Positions 12,377-24,570 of a DNA stretch of 64,000 bases are shown here, piece after piece; position 1 is the first letter of the stretch; the number at the start of each line of letters is the position of its first letter. The notes under the pieces are model-generated. The model searched no databases. It was given only the letters and a program-made list of their open reading frames with translations, and was not told the origin of the DNA. Source of the DNA: Dicaeum eximium (taxonomy: Eukaryota > Chordata > Aves > Passeriformes > Dicaeidae); contig VWZP01005794.1 of NCBI GenBank assembly GCA_013396995.1, forward strand, positions 1,933,355-1,997,354, written 5' to 3'. Both the position numbers and the translations under genes were made by a program.

Positions 12377-14439
12377 AAATTTATTCAATTCTTTATTAAA
12401 TGGCATTTTCCAAACTACATTTTTCTGTAGTTTGTGAGAAAGTAGATAATTGTACTTCATTTAAAAAAAATCTTCAGTACGGAGAACACATCTATGAAAT
12501 AATGATGAATGATTACTTTCACAAACACATGCTCTATATATTTTCAAAAAGGTTAGTATAAGAAGTAAGTTTGGTAATAGCTTTTTTAAAATAAGACTTT
12601 AAAATTACCATTTTAAAATGTCTTACTAACAAAAACATAAAAACAAACATATTATATAAATGAAAAGTTAAAAAGAAAATTTTAGCTTGTCATTGCCAAC
12701 TGTCAAGCTGCTAAACTGCAGATTCAGAATGACCAAACACATCACAAAGTGTTACAATGGTGTAGCATCATGCATTCATCTGAGAGCTCATTTATCTAAT
12801 TTAATTCCAACAGGCAGACAGTTATTTAACCATCAAAATATACAATTCTACTTCCTTATCTTCTTTAGTATTTTAGGTTTTTACAGACTTTATTTTGAAT
12901 AGGTAAAAGCTAACACCTCTGCTTCTTTTCTGTGTTATAAAAAATAGAAAAATATTAGAAGTTGCTTGGATTTTTCTATCATCACTTGAATCCAGACGTA
13001 TTGCATCTCAGCGAAGTGCTCTAATCACTTTGCTTCCCTTTCTCAATTTCTTCTCTTGCTGTTGATCAACTTCACATAAATTAAATACTCATTAGACCAT
13101 GCATCTAAGATTAATTTTATTTCTATCTACATGCTCGTCAAAGGGCACTTCAAAATAATTTGGATTGCTCTCTAAGTAGAATTTTGGGGGGTGGGGGGAG
13201 AGTTTGGTTAAAAATTCAGGAATTATTGTAGTTTAGCAAAACAGAATCTGTTTTACATATATTAAATAATCGTATGTCTCACATGAAGCTAATATTATGT
13301 ACAAAATAAAAACACACAAATTCCTGCAATTTGTTTAGGGACCTGTGGGCAACCATTTCAGCTGCAGCACTACTTTGAACTTTTTAGCTTTGAGATTCCA
13401 GTGAGCTTGACCTAAGTAGACCCCAGTGGGGTCATTCCACAGTTATGGGCCCTGAGAATATTGGATTCAGATGGGTAATCTTGCACTGGTTGTTTTTATT
13501 TTGTAAACATTTTGCTTTATTTAGTAACCTTTAATTATTTATTCTATCATATAATTTTGTTATGTTATGAAGACCTACTTCTTCTCCATCCACTCTGGAC
13601 AGGATATCTGATCTATTAGTCAAAAAAGTTACATACTTCAAATAATACAGAAATAGTGATGGACTAATTATTTGCTACTCTGGCAGAAAAGTTCTTTTCT
13701 GAATTGATAGTTTGTAATTGAGTCAACTTAAAATCAAAACCCCAACTCTAACATATTTTTTATGCAAAAACATGGTTTTAAGAGAAGAGAGTTAAATTAA
13801 GGACTTCAAATATTAATCAGCAGTAATCTCATACTCTCTCAAAAAATAAAAGATCAGTCTTCAAGATATCTTGTAAATATTATCTTCTTTTCAAGTTAAG
13901 TATCCTAAACTGTTTTCCAGTGATATTATTGTCTTTCACTTGAGAATATGTTTTTGAAGTTGATAATGTTCCCTTAAAGTAACAGTCTATAAAAAATTAA
14001 CAGTAAAGCCCTACTTTTAAAGCAAAAAGAGAAAAGGCTGAATTCTTTGAGACCAAATTAATGACTGTTGAATTTTCACCTTTTTTTTTTAATAATTAGT
14101 AAATTTAATCCAGTTATTCTCAGAACTCTATGGGTATTTATAAAATCCTTTATCTTTTTATGACTGCCTCTGAGGTTTGTTTCCACATTTTTAATAAATG
14201 AATCTTTCTCTGATCTTAACTTTGCTCGTACTGCTTATGGTCAGGCTGATTCTCTGACTTTACTGCATCATTCTGGATACCTCTGATATGTTTTCATTGT
14301 GCCGGTTATCTCATTTTTTCCCCTTGGTCCCAGCTTCCAGGCCCCTTATTTCATAGATCAAGCTTTGACTTGGCATAATTTCATTTCTTATCAGGTCCCT
14401 CCATACCTACTGACACATGCTAGAACCAAAACATCCAAG

Positions 14440-14500
14440 TACAGATGTGTGTGTGTGTAAATATATAGTTATACATACACACACATACAGATATATAAAA
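14440..14500. repeat. Short TG/CA and TA dinucleotide runs
   Basis: A (TG)n run at about 14444-14457 is followed by ATATATAG and then CATACACACACATACAG. It is a small, impure microsatellite. Confidence 0.8.
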
Positions 14501-17309
14501 CTACTTCTATCTGTGTCCTTAAATCTCTTGGGTGTGATCTACTAGTCCTGCACTAGCATGTAAGAAATTACACTGTGTCTGCTCTCCTATCTGCTTTTCC
14601 TCAAACACTCTCTGACTTCTTTACTAGTACAATGAAGGCTTTTTTCCAAATTTCAGCTCAATGTGAATACTGCACTAAATCAGATTATTCTGGAAGTTAG
14701 TAAAATTGATCAGACAGGAATCTACTATGTCACTCTAAAAGCTAGAGACTATAGGGTGGACATAAGGAAAATATTCTCATTTCATCATGTAATGTAACAT
14801 CAATAAGCAAAAGTATTTGAAAATGTTCTTTTTATTTTCCTTTTTCATTGAAAACATGGTTAAATATGTGATTGGGACATCTTTTTCTCCACCTTAAACT
14901 TATAAAACAGTATTTGTCTAAACACCAAAGCTCAGAAGAAATTATAACAGAATTGCTTGCTACCTCAGAAGGTATGAATAACCACAAAACCCATCAATTT
15001 CTCTTCGCTACTTTTTATCAAAAACAGCTCTGCATCTCTCTATACAGTTTATTTTACTCTAAATGAATCACACACTCTTTTACCTTTCATCCTTTATCAA
15101 GAAATACCTTTTTCGATTTTAGATACACATAAATATAAGTGTATGTATGTGTATGCAAAAATATATATTTTAACCACAATATTTTCCCAACAATTGTTCT
15201 TAAATCTGAAACCTGATTAATTATTACTTGTTTCTTTTGGACTTTTCTGTCATAGGATCTTTTTTCCTTTATTGTCTTCTTTATTTTCCCTCCAAGAGAT
15301 GGATGTGTTTCTAATGATAATATATTACATGTTCTTCCTTTCACAGCTATTTTTATTGTGAGAAAAAGCTTACCATTGTAATATCACTAATCCAATTTGT
15401 ATTCCTAATGTTAGCTTCATAAAAATCTTGACTCATGCAACTATAATCAACTAGGGATTCTCAAAATTACTGAGAATTGAGAACCTAATTATACAAAGTT
15501 CATTTAGAAGTAGTCACATATCATAAATCAGCTATTAGTGGAACTACTGAAGAGAATGAAATTAACTTTCAAAATGTTTCAGAATTGTACTGCACAGTAT
15601 TTCAACCTCAAGACAAAGAAGGCAAATGTTTTGGGTGATACTATTATGGTAGCTGAGATTGAGACTACAAAGAACTTTTTAATTCTCAGGGCAAACCCCC
15701 AGAATATTAACAGAATATAGGTAGACCATTGATTCTCTCGGAATATTTTTGTTAGTATACAAAAGTAGCATTTTTAAGTGTATTTGTATAAATCTATACA
15801 AATTTTTTGCAGAAACTCATGGTAAACTTCCCGACTTTCTTATAATAGTTGAAACGTCCATAGTTGCTCTTATTTAGCTTATGGGAAAACAGGGCTAGGT
15901 TTTAATAATTGCCTCATCTTTCAGAATTTACCTTTGAACTTTTCTCTAGTGTTTGTTTCCTATTTGCAGGATCCAGTTTTTTTTTTTATTAAAAGAAAAG
16001 AGGGAGAAAAAAAAGCAAATGTCTTGACAGTAAAATTCTCTAAACTTTCTAAAATTGTCACTGACTCATTTGATATCTGTTCAGAGTTCATCCAAAGCCA
16101 TCAATGAGCCTTCAGCACAGTCCAGCTCCAGTACTCTTACTATGGCTATACTTTAAAAGGAGAACTTCTGAAACTGAGCACCAGCCAGAGAAACAGAATA
16201 GCAAAGACAAGAGTCAATGCTGTCTACATCTTAGACAGGAGACTTAGTAATCCACTAGGAATTCTTCTGGCAAAACCAGCAGTTATACAGTTAGACAATG
16301 TATAAATGGGATGCCAGCTTCTTAATGTTTCTGGAATTAGTATGCAACAAGACTGCAGAAAGCAGTATTTTTTCAGCATCAGCAAACCTAGGGAAACATA
16401 CCACAGAGAACAAGGCTGTTATGATTTTTTAGTATATAAGCCTCAGAGCTTTATTAACTCTGTTATGTTATCTTGAATGTGTGCCATGAAATTAGTTCAT
16501 GATGACAAGAAAGAAGAATACCATCTGGAAACAGAACTGTAACAAAAGATGCTTTCATGGAAAAGATCAAGGTTCTTAGAGAAACAATAGGGGAACATGT
16601 CTTGCTTGAAGTCATAGTGAATGGAAAGGGCTACCTCATGGCATATGTTCTAGACTGATAAAATGCAATAAAATAAGAAATGTCCAAAATCGCTCATCAA
16701 ATCCACAATCCACATGAATTCTAAAAATTCACTGAGGCAATGGCTTAGCTCACATAAATCACTAACTGTTAAATAACTTTTCTGTTACGATCCTCATTTC
16801 TTGTCAGAATGTACACAGAAATCTTTGGATTTCATGTAAGTTCTGCACGAGGTTTAGGACTACACCTGATTTTTTATTAAAAGCTTAAATTCACAGAGTT
16901 ACAAACTGTGGACAGAATTTTAGTCTTGTGAAAGGTATTTGTATGCAGGCAAACACTGCCAAAATAGGCAGTATCTGCAGAAATATAAGAAATATTTAGT
17001 AGACATTGATGGCACCATGAACTTACATACATTTTTCTGAAACCTGCTTGCTACCTTTTACTAAAAAGACAGAAAAGCCAAACCCAGACACTTAAGATAA
17101 GACACTGGGTACTTAGAAAATTTCTGTTCCTTTATGTTTTGAAGCACTAGTAAAAGAAATCTCCATTGAGAACTGATTGAAATCAAATACAAAAACAGAT
17201 CTGGCCAAAATATTTTTGGGTTTTTTTTATTAGTAACACTTGCATTTGTTTTGGAGAGCAGAAAAGCATAAAATATTTCCTTGCTGTGAGGAATTACGAT
17301 ATGAGAGCC

Positions 17310-19265
17310 CTCAGTCACAAATAACTATTACTGGATAAAACAACTGCCCTTTGTTGTTCATCCACATGGGTACAATAATACTGCCAAGGGAGTGGTAGGA
17401 GTGGCAATAAAGAGTGTCCACAGGGCATGAGAACAGGCTGAAGAGCACAGGAGATCACATGGGGGTTCTCCTTAATGCAAGGGCAAAAGCTCAGGTAGGA
17501 GTATCAGATTCCAGCAGAACAGCACTTTATTGAGGAGCTGGGCAACAGGGCTTTGATCTCTTTGACACAGGGTTCCTCCCCTTCCAGGAGTGAGGGCCGG
17601 AGGGGAGACATAGGATCGGCCTGGCTGAGCAAGAGTTCTGCTGACCTAGTGAAGAGAGCTCTAAGTTTGTCATGGACAAACACCAAAACCTAAGGGCAAA
17701 TGGGAGAGCAGGCCCAGGGGAGAAGAGATGGGGGACAAGGCAACAAATGTTTGTCTCCCTCCCTCTCACAAAGCAACATGAGGCATTTGAAGTGCCTGTA
17801 TACCAAAATGTGCTCCAGGGGACACATACTGGGCAAACTGAAAGTGCATATACAGTCACAGAACTGTGGTGGGACAGTTCACCTGAATGGAGGGCTCCAG
17901 TGGATAGACACAGACTCTTAGGAAATGCAAGAAAGAAAGGAGAGGCTGCACTTTACACAAAGTAGGGTCTTGAATTAACAGAACTCTCTCTGCTGCACCA
18001 TAGGCATTGAGCTCTTGAGCTCCTGTGGGCTAGAATGAGAAGGGAATGTAAAGAGGGAGGTGGCTATTGTAAATATCTGCTACAGGCCATCTGACTGAGC
18101 AGAGGCCAAAACTGTTAAAGTACTATAAGTTTCCCAGACACAAGGTCTGGTCACCAGCAGAGACTTTAACCACCCCAGCATCTCTGGGGATGGCAACAAA
18201 GCAGAGGGCAAGCAATGCACTAGACATCTAATGTCACATTTTTTTAAATGCAGGTACTTCACAGACCAACCTGATGTATGAGCAGAGAACATTCTGATAA
18301 GTCATATTTAACAGCAGCTGTGGTCACAAAACCCACATTCATTAGATGAATATGTTGAGGGAAATGAGAAAGGCAATTTATAGAATCAACACCTTGGGCT
18401 TCAGCAGAGCAGATTTCAACTTACTTATGAAGTGATAAACATTATGTCATGGGCTGATGTCTTGAAGGACAGGACTGGCATTCAGACAGACTTTTATGGC
18501 AGGATTTAACAAGCTGGAAGTATAACAGAAATCTCATGAAATGGCAAAACAGAAATGCAGAGTCCTATACCTGGAACAGGATCATTCCATGCAGAAGTTA
18601 TTTGCTAGGTCACAGCTCTGACAAAAGGACCCAAAGTCCTGGTGAAACACAAGCTGAGTGTGTGGTGCACCTCTGCAATATTGAAAGCTTACCTTGTATG
18701 AGGTGCATGAGCAAGAGCACAGCCAGCAGCTAAAGAGAGGGAGTTCATCTGCTTGACACTTAGGAAGCCCCATCTAGAATGCTTTGTCCAGCCTAGGGTC
18801 CTTCAGCACAAAAGAGACTACAACAAGCCCAGAGAATGGCCAGTAATATTTCACCATGCTAAAGAGCACATTGTATGAGACAAGGGGATGAAGGAAAAGG
18901 ATTTTTCAGACAGGACAAGTGGAGGGTATGTGAAAACCTAACAGCACTATTTAGTTTAGGAAAGAGCTAGAATGGAAACAGAATCTTTTCATAGACCCAC
19001 AACAGGAGAAGAGTAAGTAGACATAATCTGTAAAATTCTAATTTAAATTAGATGTGAGAATGAGGGCAGCTCATTAGAGAACCTCAATGAGAACCATAAC
19101 AGGTTTCCAGAGAGTTCAGAGTCTTCATCCATGGAGATATGAAATTTTCAACTAGGCAAAATCCTGAGCAATCTGACACAACTTTGAAGTTATACATGCC
19201 CTGAGCTGGAGTAAGACTCAAACGGACTGGGCCACCCTTCAAAATTACTGGACCACCCTTAAAGT
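17310..19265 (+). mobile_element. CR1 LINE, old copy with internal deletion
   Basis: The order of CR1 parts is visible on the plus strand. First comes the ORF1 C-terminal region (CATCCACATGGGTACAATAA, near 17360). The ORF2 endonuclease start follows, with HLKCLYTKM near 17785 and then LWWDSS in another frame near 17865. Next come CTGCTACAGGCCATCTGAC near 18080 and the GACTTTAACCACCCCAGCA motif near 18162. From about 18500 the match jumps to the RT C-terminal region and 3' UTR (CCAGAGAGTTCAGAGTCTTC, near 19108). More than 1 kb of RT is therefore missing. The terminal ATTCTATGAT tail is not evident. Frames shift repeatedly, so the copy is dead. Confidence 0.8.
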
Positions 19266-19537
19266 TTACATCACTGAAGTTTTTTTCCTGGCCAGATCCT
19301 GTCATGAATTTGATATACCTATGTCCATGTAAACAGAAAAAAAATAAGATGAGTAGATAATACCTATCTCCGAATGCAAACTCTGGAGTGTCACTGCTTG
19401 AGTTGTTACAGTTTTAAATTGTGTCAATTTTTAGACAGTACATTAGTACACTTTAATTTAGGGAAAAAAAACCTCAAAATAAATTTATTTAATCTGCTAT
19501 TTGTATTTAAAAGATATTTCATGTCTTTATTTTTTAC

Positions 19538-19732
19538 CTCTGCAAAAAGGAACTGGAAAATCCCACGATGCACCATTCCCAGGACTCACAATACACGTCA
19601 ACATGGCATGGCCTTCTAGGATGTAACCAGAGATACAGCTATATCGGATTTTATCTCCAATGTTGAATCTGGTTCCATGAAGTACTCCTTTAGGTATTTC
19701 TCCTGGGTTGCCACATGTATGACTGGGTAATA
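19538..19732 (-). CDS. CSMD1: CSMD1 internal exon, first sushi (CCP) domain
   Basis: This exon encodes 65 codons of CUB and sushi multiple domains 1, a very large type I membrane protein whose extracellular part alternates CUB and sushi modules. The minus-strand translation contains VLPSHTCGNPGE at the start and ends in PFCR. It has the four sushi cysteines (in TCGNPG, YSCISGY, LTCIVS, PFCR) and the conserved Trp (ASWDFP) between the third and fourth. From memory it matches human CSMD1 at about 60 of 65 positions. A pyrimidine-rich tract and cag precede 19732 and a GT donor follows 19538. The donor reads GAG|GTAAAAA, weaker than GTAAGT. The length of 195 bp with phase 1 at both ends makes it a symmetric module. 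The last base, G, joins the first two bases of the 7.4 kb exon to give Ala. CSMD2 and CSMD3 are paralogues, but the residues fit CSMD1 best. Confidence 0.95.
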
Positions 19733-22700
19733 CTGCCAAAAGAAAGAATGAAATACATTACAGTTAAAATTTACAGAACGAAATAATACTTGTCCAACAA
19801 TTATAATTAACTATTTGGCTTTGGTTCTTTATTCTTTTAAAAACATGATCCCTTATACAAATAAGGTGAAATTAGGTTATGGAATCTACTTGTGCAAAAC
19901 ATTTCAGCTTTTGATAGATGTCATAATTTTCAAAGCTCATTTCAAACTCAGTTCTTGGTTTAACAGTCCTTCAATGAAGTTCTTTACAGATCTATTTTCA
20001 AGCAAAATATCCTGCTTTTCTTTGAATGGAGTGACAGAACTTTTTTTTTAATTCTACCTTGTAAATATTACAAAGATGTTCATACAACATAATTTTAGGT
20101 GCAGGTAGTAGAAAGCCCTTTATGTACAGTTTTCATTTAGATGCTGAAATAGCCGTTTAAAAGAATCCAATAATTAATTGTTCCCTGACAGTAAATTAAA
20201 GCCTCAAGTATATATAAAAAAATTTATTTTCTTCTTAGTTTCATATTAGTTCAGGTTCTAGAAAATAAATGAAGTCAATATCTGTTAAAAGAATCAGAAA
20301 ATATGAAGGGAACTAAGCAGTGACATTGGGAAAATATGAATGGACACATTTTCTTTTTTTTATTGCAGAAACTTACTACCATTTGTAATTAGTAGTTATT
20401 TGAAGGACGTTATCTGAACAAATTATCATCCTACATATGATACTTCTCCACCTAAAAAACTGAAAAATATGTATAGGGGAGAAGGCAAATGGAATCAGTT
20501 TTGTTCTCAAACTTCTTTGAAGGTTTTTTATGGCACACTGTTCCTTTCACTAATGCAGTACAAATTAAAATTCTTTCATTTCCCTTAGAGAAGAACAAAT
20601 AAGTGCAGGGAACTAAAATGCATCATGAACAGAGCACAGAAGATAAACATGTGCATCAAAGAAATGGTGGTCTGGAAAGCTCACATATAATTCAGGTATC
20701 ATTTCAGAAGCCACGTGTTCAATGAACAAATTCTTCCACCCCATACTTCCTCTTTTTCCTTACTCTACCCACCTGCAGAACAAACATAACCATGCCAACC
20801 TCTAACCTGCATGTTGAGAGGATTAATTACTCAATACAAGCATATCCTCAAAATGTTTTAAAGCGTTAAATCAATATATCAATATTAATTATGTCCCATT
20901 ATACCATGCAAGTTCAATTAGTGAATGCACGCCCTTAATTCCATACTCAGTCACAGTAGCATTTAAATGATAGCAATTACACTTAATCTACAAACCAAGT
21001 TATATAAAAAATTTTGAAATGGTCAAGAAACATAAAGATAAAAAATTAGAAGAGAGAACACTTTCACTTACAACATAATTTTATTATAAAAATACCAAAT
21101 ATTCTATAAATATTAGAAAGGAAATCACCTAAGACTCTAACGAATGATCAGTCAGACACATGTTCTACACATTGCAGATAAAGATCTAAGATTTCTTGCA
21201 TTAATGAAGCTAATTAAGGTTGTTTGTAAATAGCTATAAGAGGGTAGAAGCAAACAGTATGATACCTGGCTTATTTTGTACTGTTTCAGCAGGTTTAACA
21301 GAATAGGTTATTTCTTTGGATGTGCTCACTCACATTGTTAAAAAAGTCACAGCTTGATACACATATATGAGAAAGATTACATATAAAATAAAGTACTTAC
21401 ATATAAATTAAAGATATCAGAATAACTGGAAGAAAGACTGATTTGTATTCCAAAAAGCTGAAAACAATTATCTATTACAAACTACAGCATATATTGCTAT
21501 ATGTTATTACATATTTTTAGCACTACAGAAAATGTTATCACTCTTTTCAAACTTTCCCCTTTTTGCTGCTTTAGTTATGATAGGTTAATGCAGGCATTTG
21601 TTCAGTACAAGTCAAACAAATAATTTTTTACCTCCTTTGATACAGTAGAATACTTGGATTTGAGACAAAAATTTCTTTATGTTATTCTCTAATCAAAACA
21701 TTTTTACAAAGAGCTGTAAATTGAAGTAGTTTCATGAAAAGATCTGATGCATGCAGCAAAATTTTATACAATCCAAAAGCCAGCTTTTATTTTTGAGACG
21801 GTATTCTATCAGGAAAAAAAAATAAATTCACTATTGAAAGCAGCTATGAATTCTGGTAAAGTGCATTCCCAAGGAAACACATCACAGAAAGTCCACATCT
21901 GGCTTATAAATAACAACTGTCACTGGCTAAATGTTGAAACTGTATTGCAGCAAGTCAGTCTTGTATCTCTGTAAAGTCTCCTACAATATGTTTACCTGCA
22001 TCTTCTTACCACTACCTCTGTCAAGAACTTCAGAGAAAATGGTACTTGGCATCCTGAAATTGGCACGCACTTTACCACAACCTCCTAACACCCAGTAAAA
22101 TATGAGTGATCTGAGAATGACAGCCACACTCAATAATACATGTAATAGTTCACAGGACTTCACCACTTCTCTAGATCAAGCAGTCAACTACATTATTTAT
22201 GTGTTTTTCTAAAACTTTGACTGAAGTATATTGAGATAGACACAGAGTTTCATCTGCACAGAATTTACTGTTTCTAGTCTAGACCTAAGATGAATTAGCC
22301 TTTGAAGGTCCCTAACAGTGAACAAAATAGTTTAATCTTTGGAATATGAGGATTCTAGCTAACTAAAGCTATCATATGCATCCATCAAGCTTTAAATTCA
22401 TTGCCAAATTTTCAGTAGAAGACCCATATTTCTCTGTAGAGCTACTGAGGTCGATTGTCAATAAGATTGCAGTCACAGGCTCTTGATTAATTAAATAATT
22501 TGATGTTCGCTGTGTATTGAGAACTATTATAAACTATACTACACTTAAGCCCTTAACAGGTTTTTTTATATAGAACTAACATTAGAGTGCTCTTACTATG
22601 CTTCATATCCTTTTTTTTTTTTTGCACCCAAGTCCATTCCAATTTTGGAAAAAATAAAAAGGCAATTGCAGCATTTGAAGAAGAATCTGTGCAGTCTTGG

Positions 22701-22849
22701 TATTTCGTCTTAGCAAAAATATGCATAGTGGGATAGCCCAGTATGTCTTTTGCCCATTTCACCCTCGAGTAAAGTGTCTATCTTCACCATTCTGACAGAC
22801 ATAAAAACCTGTATAGATTTCACTTCCTAGCACAGATCAATCTGTAGCA

Positions 22850-23040
22850 CTGCTTATTAATTAAGATTTATTAATGAAATTAAGCTAAAAGATAGGCCTT
22901 CCTCGTACATTACCTCTATCTTCCTGGACAGAAGAAATTTTTAACAAATGCACATGATCCAAATCCATAATGCAAATAATTAATGATCTAAAATGCCAAA
23001 ACGTTTCACTTCCTACTCTAACTATGCATGCTACATTTTT
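22850..23040. promoter_or_regulatory. Homeodomain/octamer-rich candidate element
   Basis: This stretch contains TTATTAATTAAG, TTATTAATGAAATTAAG, an octamer ATGCAAAT at 22970-22977 directly followed by AATTAATGATC, and ATGCATGC. It resembles many vertebrate conserved non-coding elements in having clustered TAAT cores with non-repetitive sequence between them. No direct evidence of conservation is available here. Confidence 0.25.
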
Positions 23041-23483
23041 TAATTTTTTTCAGAAAAGCATTCAAACCATTACAATCTATATGCTAAAATGTAATGCTAA
23101 TATTTATTATGAGACAGAAGCAAAAGGCTAAAACATAGCAAGACTGTAAAAAATAGAAAAATGACAGCTTGGTGATATATGAATTTTCAATTAAAGGTTA
23201 TTAAATAAACCCATATTTAACAAATTAATCATTCTTAAGTGGTGTGTATCAGATTATTTATTTATACAGCCTTTTCAAGACTCTAAGGCTGAGCTCTATT
23301 TATTTGCAACACAGGCCACTTGAAAGAATATTGACAGCACCTTAACCATAGTAATCCTTTGCTTCGACCTATGAAGTTTCTTTCATTTTTTTAATTAGAC
23401 TTCATCATCTACCTCTTTCTGATTTATCATAACAGAGAAACTACCTAAAATTAAACAGCAGTGGTTGATAATGAGAAAAAGAA

Positions 23484-23518
23484 ACAAAACAAAACAAAAA
23501 CAAACTAAAATAAAAATG
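23484..23518. repeat. A-rich CAAAA-type simple repeat
   Basis: Repeated AAACA units make a short impure simple repeat in the intron. Confidence 0.8.
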
Positions 23519-24484
23519 GTAGCTGTCACTGGATTGAATAATCTTTTCAAGGACTATTTCACCCAAGTTTTCTTACTATGGTCTCCACACTAGAATGCAA
23601 GAGTCTTTAAATATGCAAAAAGAAAAGTTTAGTTTCTCACATGTTCACTTCAAGCAGTGCCACTGCCACTTCATGGCATCATGACACTGGCAGTGTAATG
23701 TCCTGATTTGGTAAGATCTTTTTTTCCGTTTTGGTTTAAGAAGTTCAGTTAAAAAAAGATACTTTCTTTTTTTACTTTCAGGATAAATCCTGAAGGATTT
23801 GAGGTTTCTGGCAGCCCAAGTCCTATTAATTGTTACACAAATAAGACATCTGGATTTGAAATCAGTTATAAAATTATGAAAATTAACTTCCCAACCTTTG
23901 CTGAAGTTAGTATTCAGAGGCTCAGTCTGACAATAATTTTCGGGAGAAATAACAGAATTCTTTTTTCTCTCAGATGTCACAATCATCAACTAGATTGCTA
24001 AGATCGCCTAGAGGCCCCAGTAGCAAAAAGCTCAAACTGCTTATGTCAGTTAAAATTATGTCACTTTCACCCTTCCGTGAACCGGTTGCTCAGCTTATAT
24101 AGGCCACACACGTAGCTGGAACTTGACAGCAGCAATTCAGAAAGCAGCTCAATGCCAATTAGGAAAAATAGGAAGAGGAAGGAAGAAAGAAAAATAACTA
24201 AGTAAATGTTTTCCCTCCATTTATTTCAATATCTTTACATGACTTTACAAGGATATGCTATATTTGTTATTTTTCCTGTTGTTACTGAAACAGCTGGAAA
24301 AGTTTTCCACGTTGCACTTAAGTTTAGCCAAATGTAAACTTGCTGATTTTTTGCTGTTCCATAGTCCCTCTACTACAGTCCTCTGAGTATTTTCTAACAT
24401 TACCTTAAATTGGTGGCCACAGGCCACCAAAACCACACACAAAGGAAAAAGCGTGAGTTAGGAGGAAGTGAGATAGTAAATAGT

Positions 24485-24570
24485 CTGTGATATCAATGAC
24501 AGCTTTGGAATTACGAGACTGGGAGGGACTTCAGAAGTTCTGTGGAGAAAATCAGGGTTTCAGAAAATTT
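24485..24570 (-). mobile_element. Possible CR1 3' UTR remnant
   Basis: The plus strand GACTGGGAGGGACTTCAGAA resembles the reverse complement of the CR1 3' UTR, in which a short pyrimidine-rich segment precedes the tail. It is short and diverged, with no intact terminal repeat. Confidence 0.35.

Larger units (their letters stand above)
7437..19537 (-). other. CSMD1: CSMD1 intron between sushi-1 and CUB2 exons
   Basis: This 12,101 bp intron is bounded by the two exons. It holds two plus-strand CR1 fragments (11.71-12.38 and 17.31-19.26 kb), a 37-T tract with an N near 9.14 kb and a T/G-rich low-complexity run at 9.45-9.57 kb. The stretches 7.45-9.1, 9.6-11.7, 12.4-14.4 and 14.5-17.3 kb are AT-rich and show no exon, RNA gene or repeat that I recognise. 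The 10.0-10.5 kb part is somewhat richer in GC and unclassified. Confidence 0.9.

Noticed and set aside
17527..17859. 110-codon minus-strand frame as a gene
   Set aside because: It is the antisense of a plus-strand CR1 copy.
19084..19305. 73-codon minus-strand frame just downstream of the sushi exon as an extra CSMD1 exon
   Set aside because: It is the antisense of the CR1 3' end, has no CUB or sushi pattern, and the exons on each side already join in frame.
23645..23989. 114-codon minus-strand frame as a gene
   Set aside because: Lys-rich composition comes from A-rich intron; no family recognised and no splice context.
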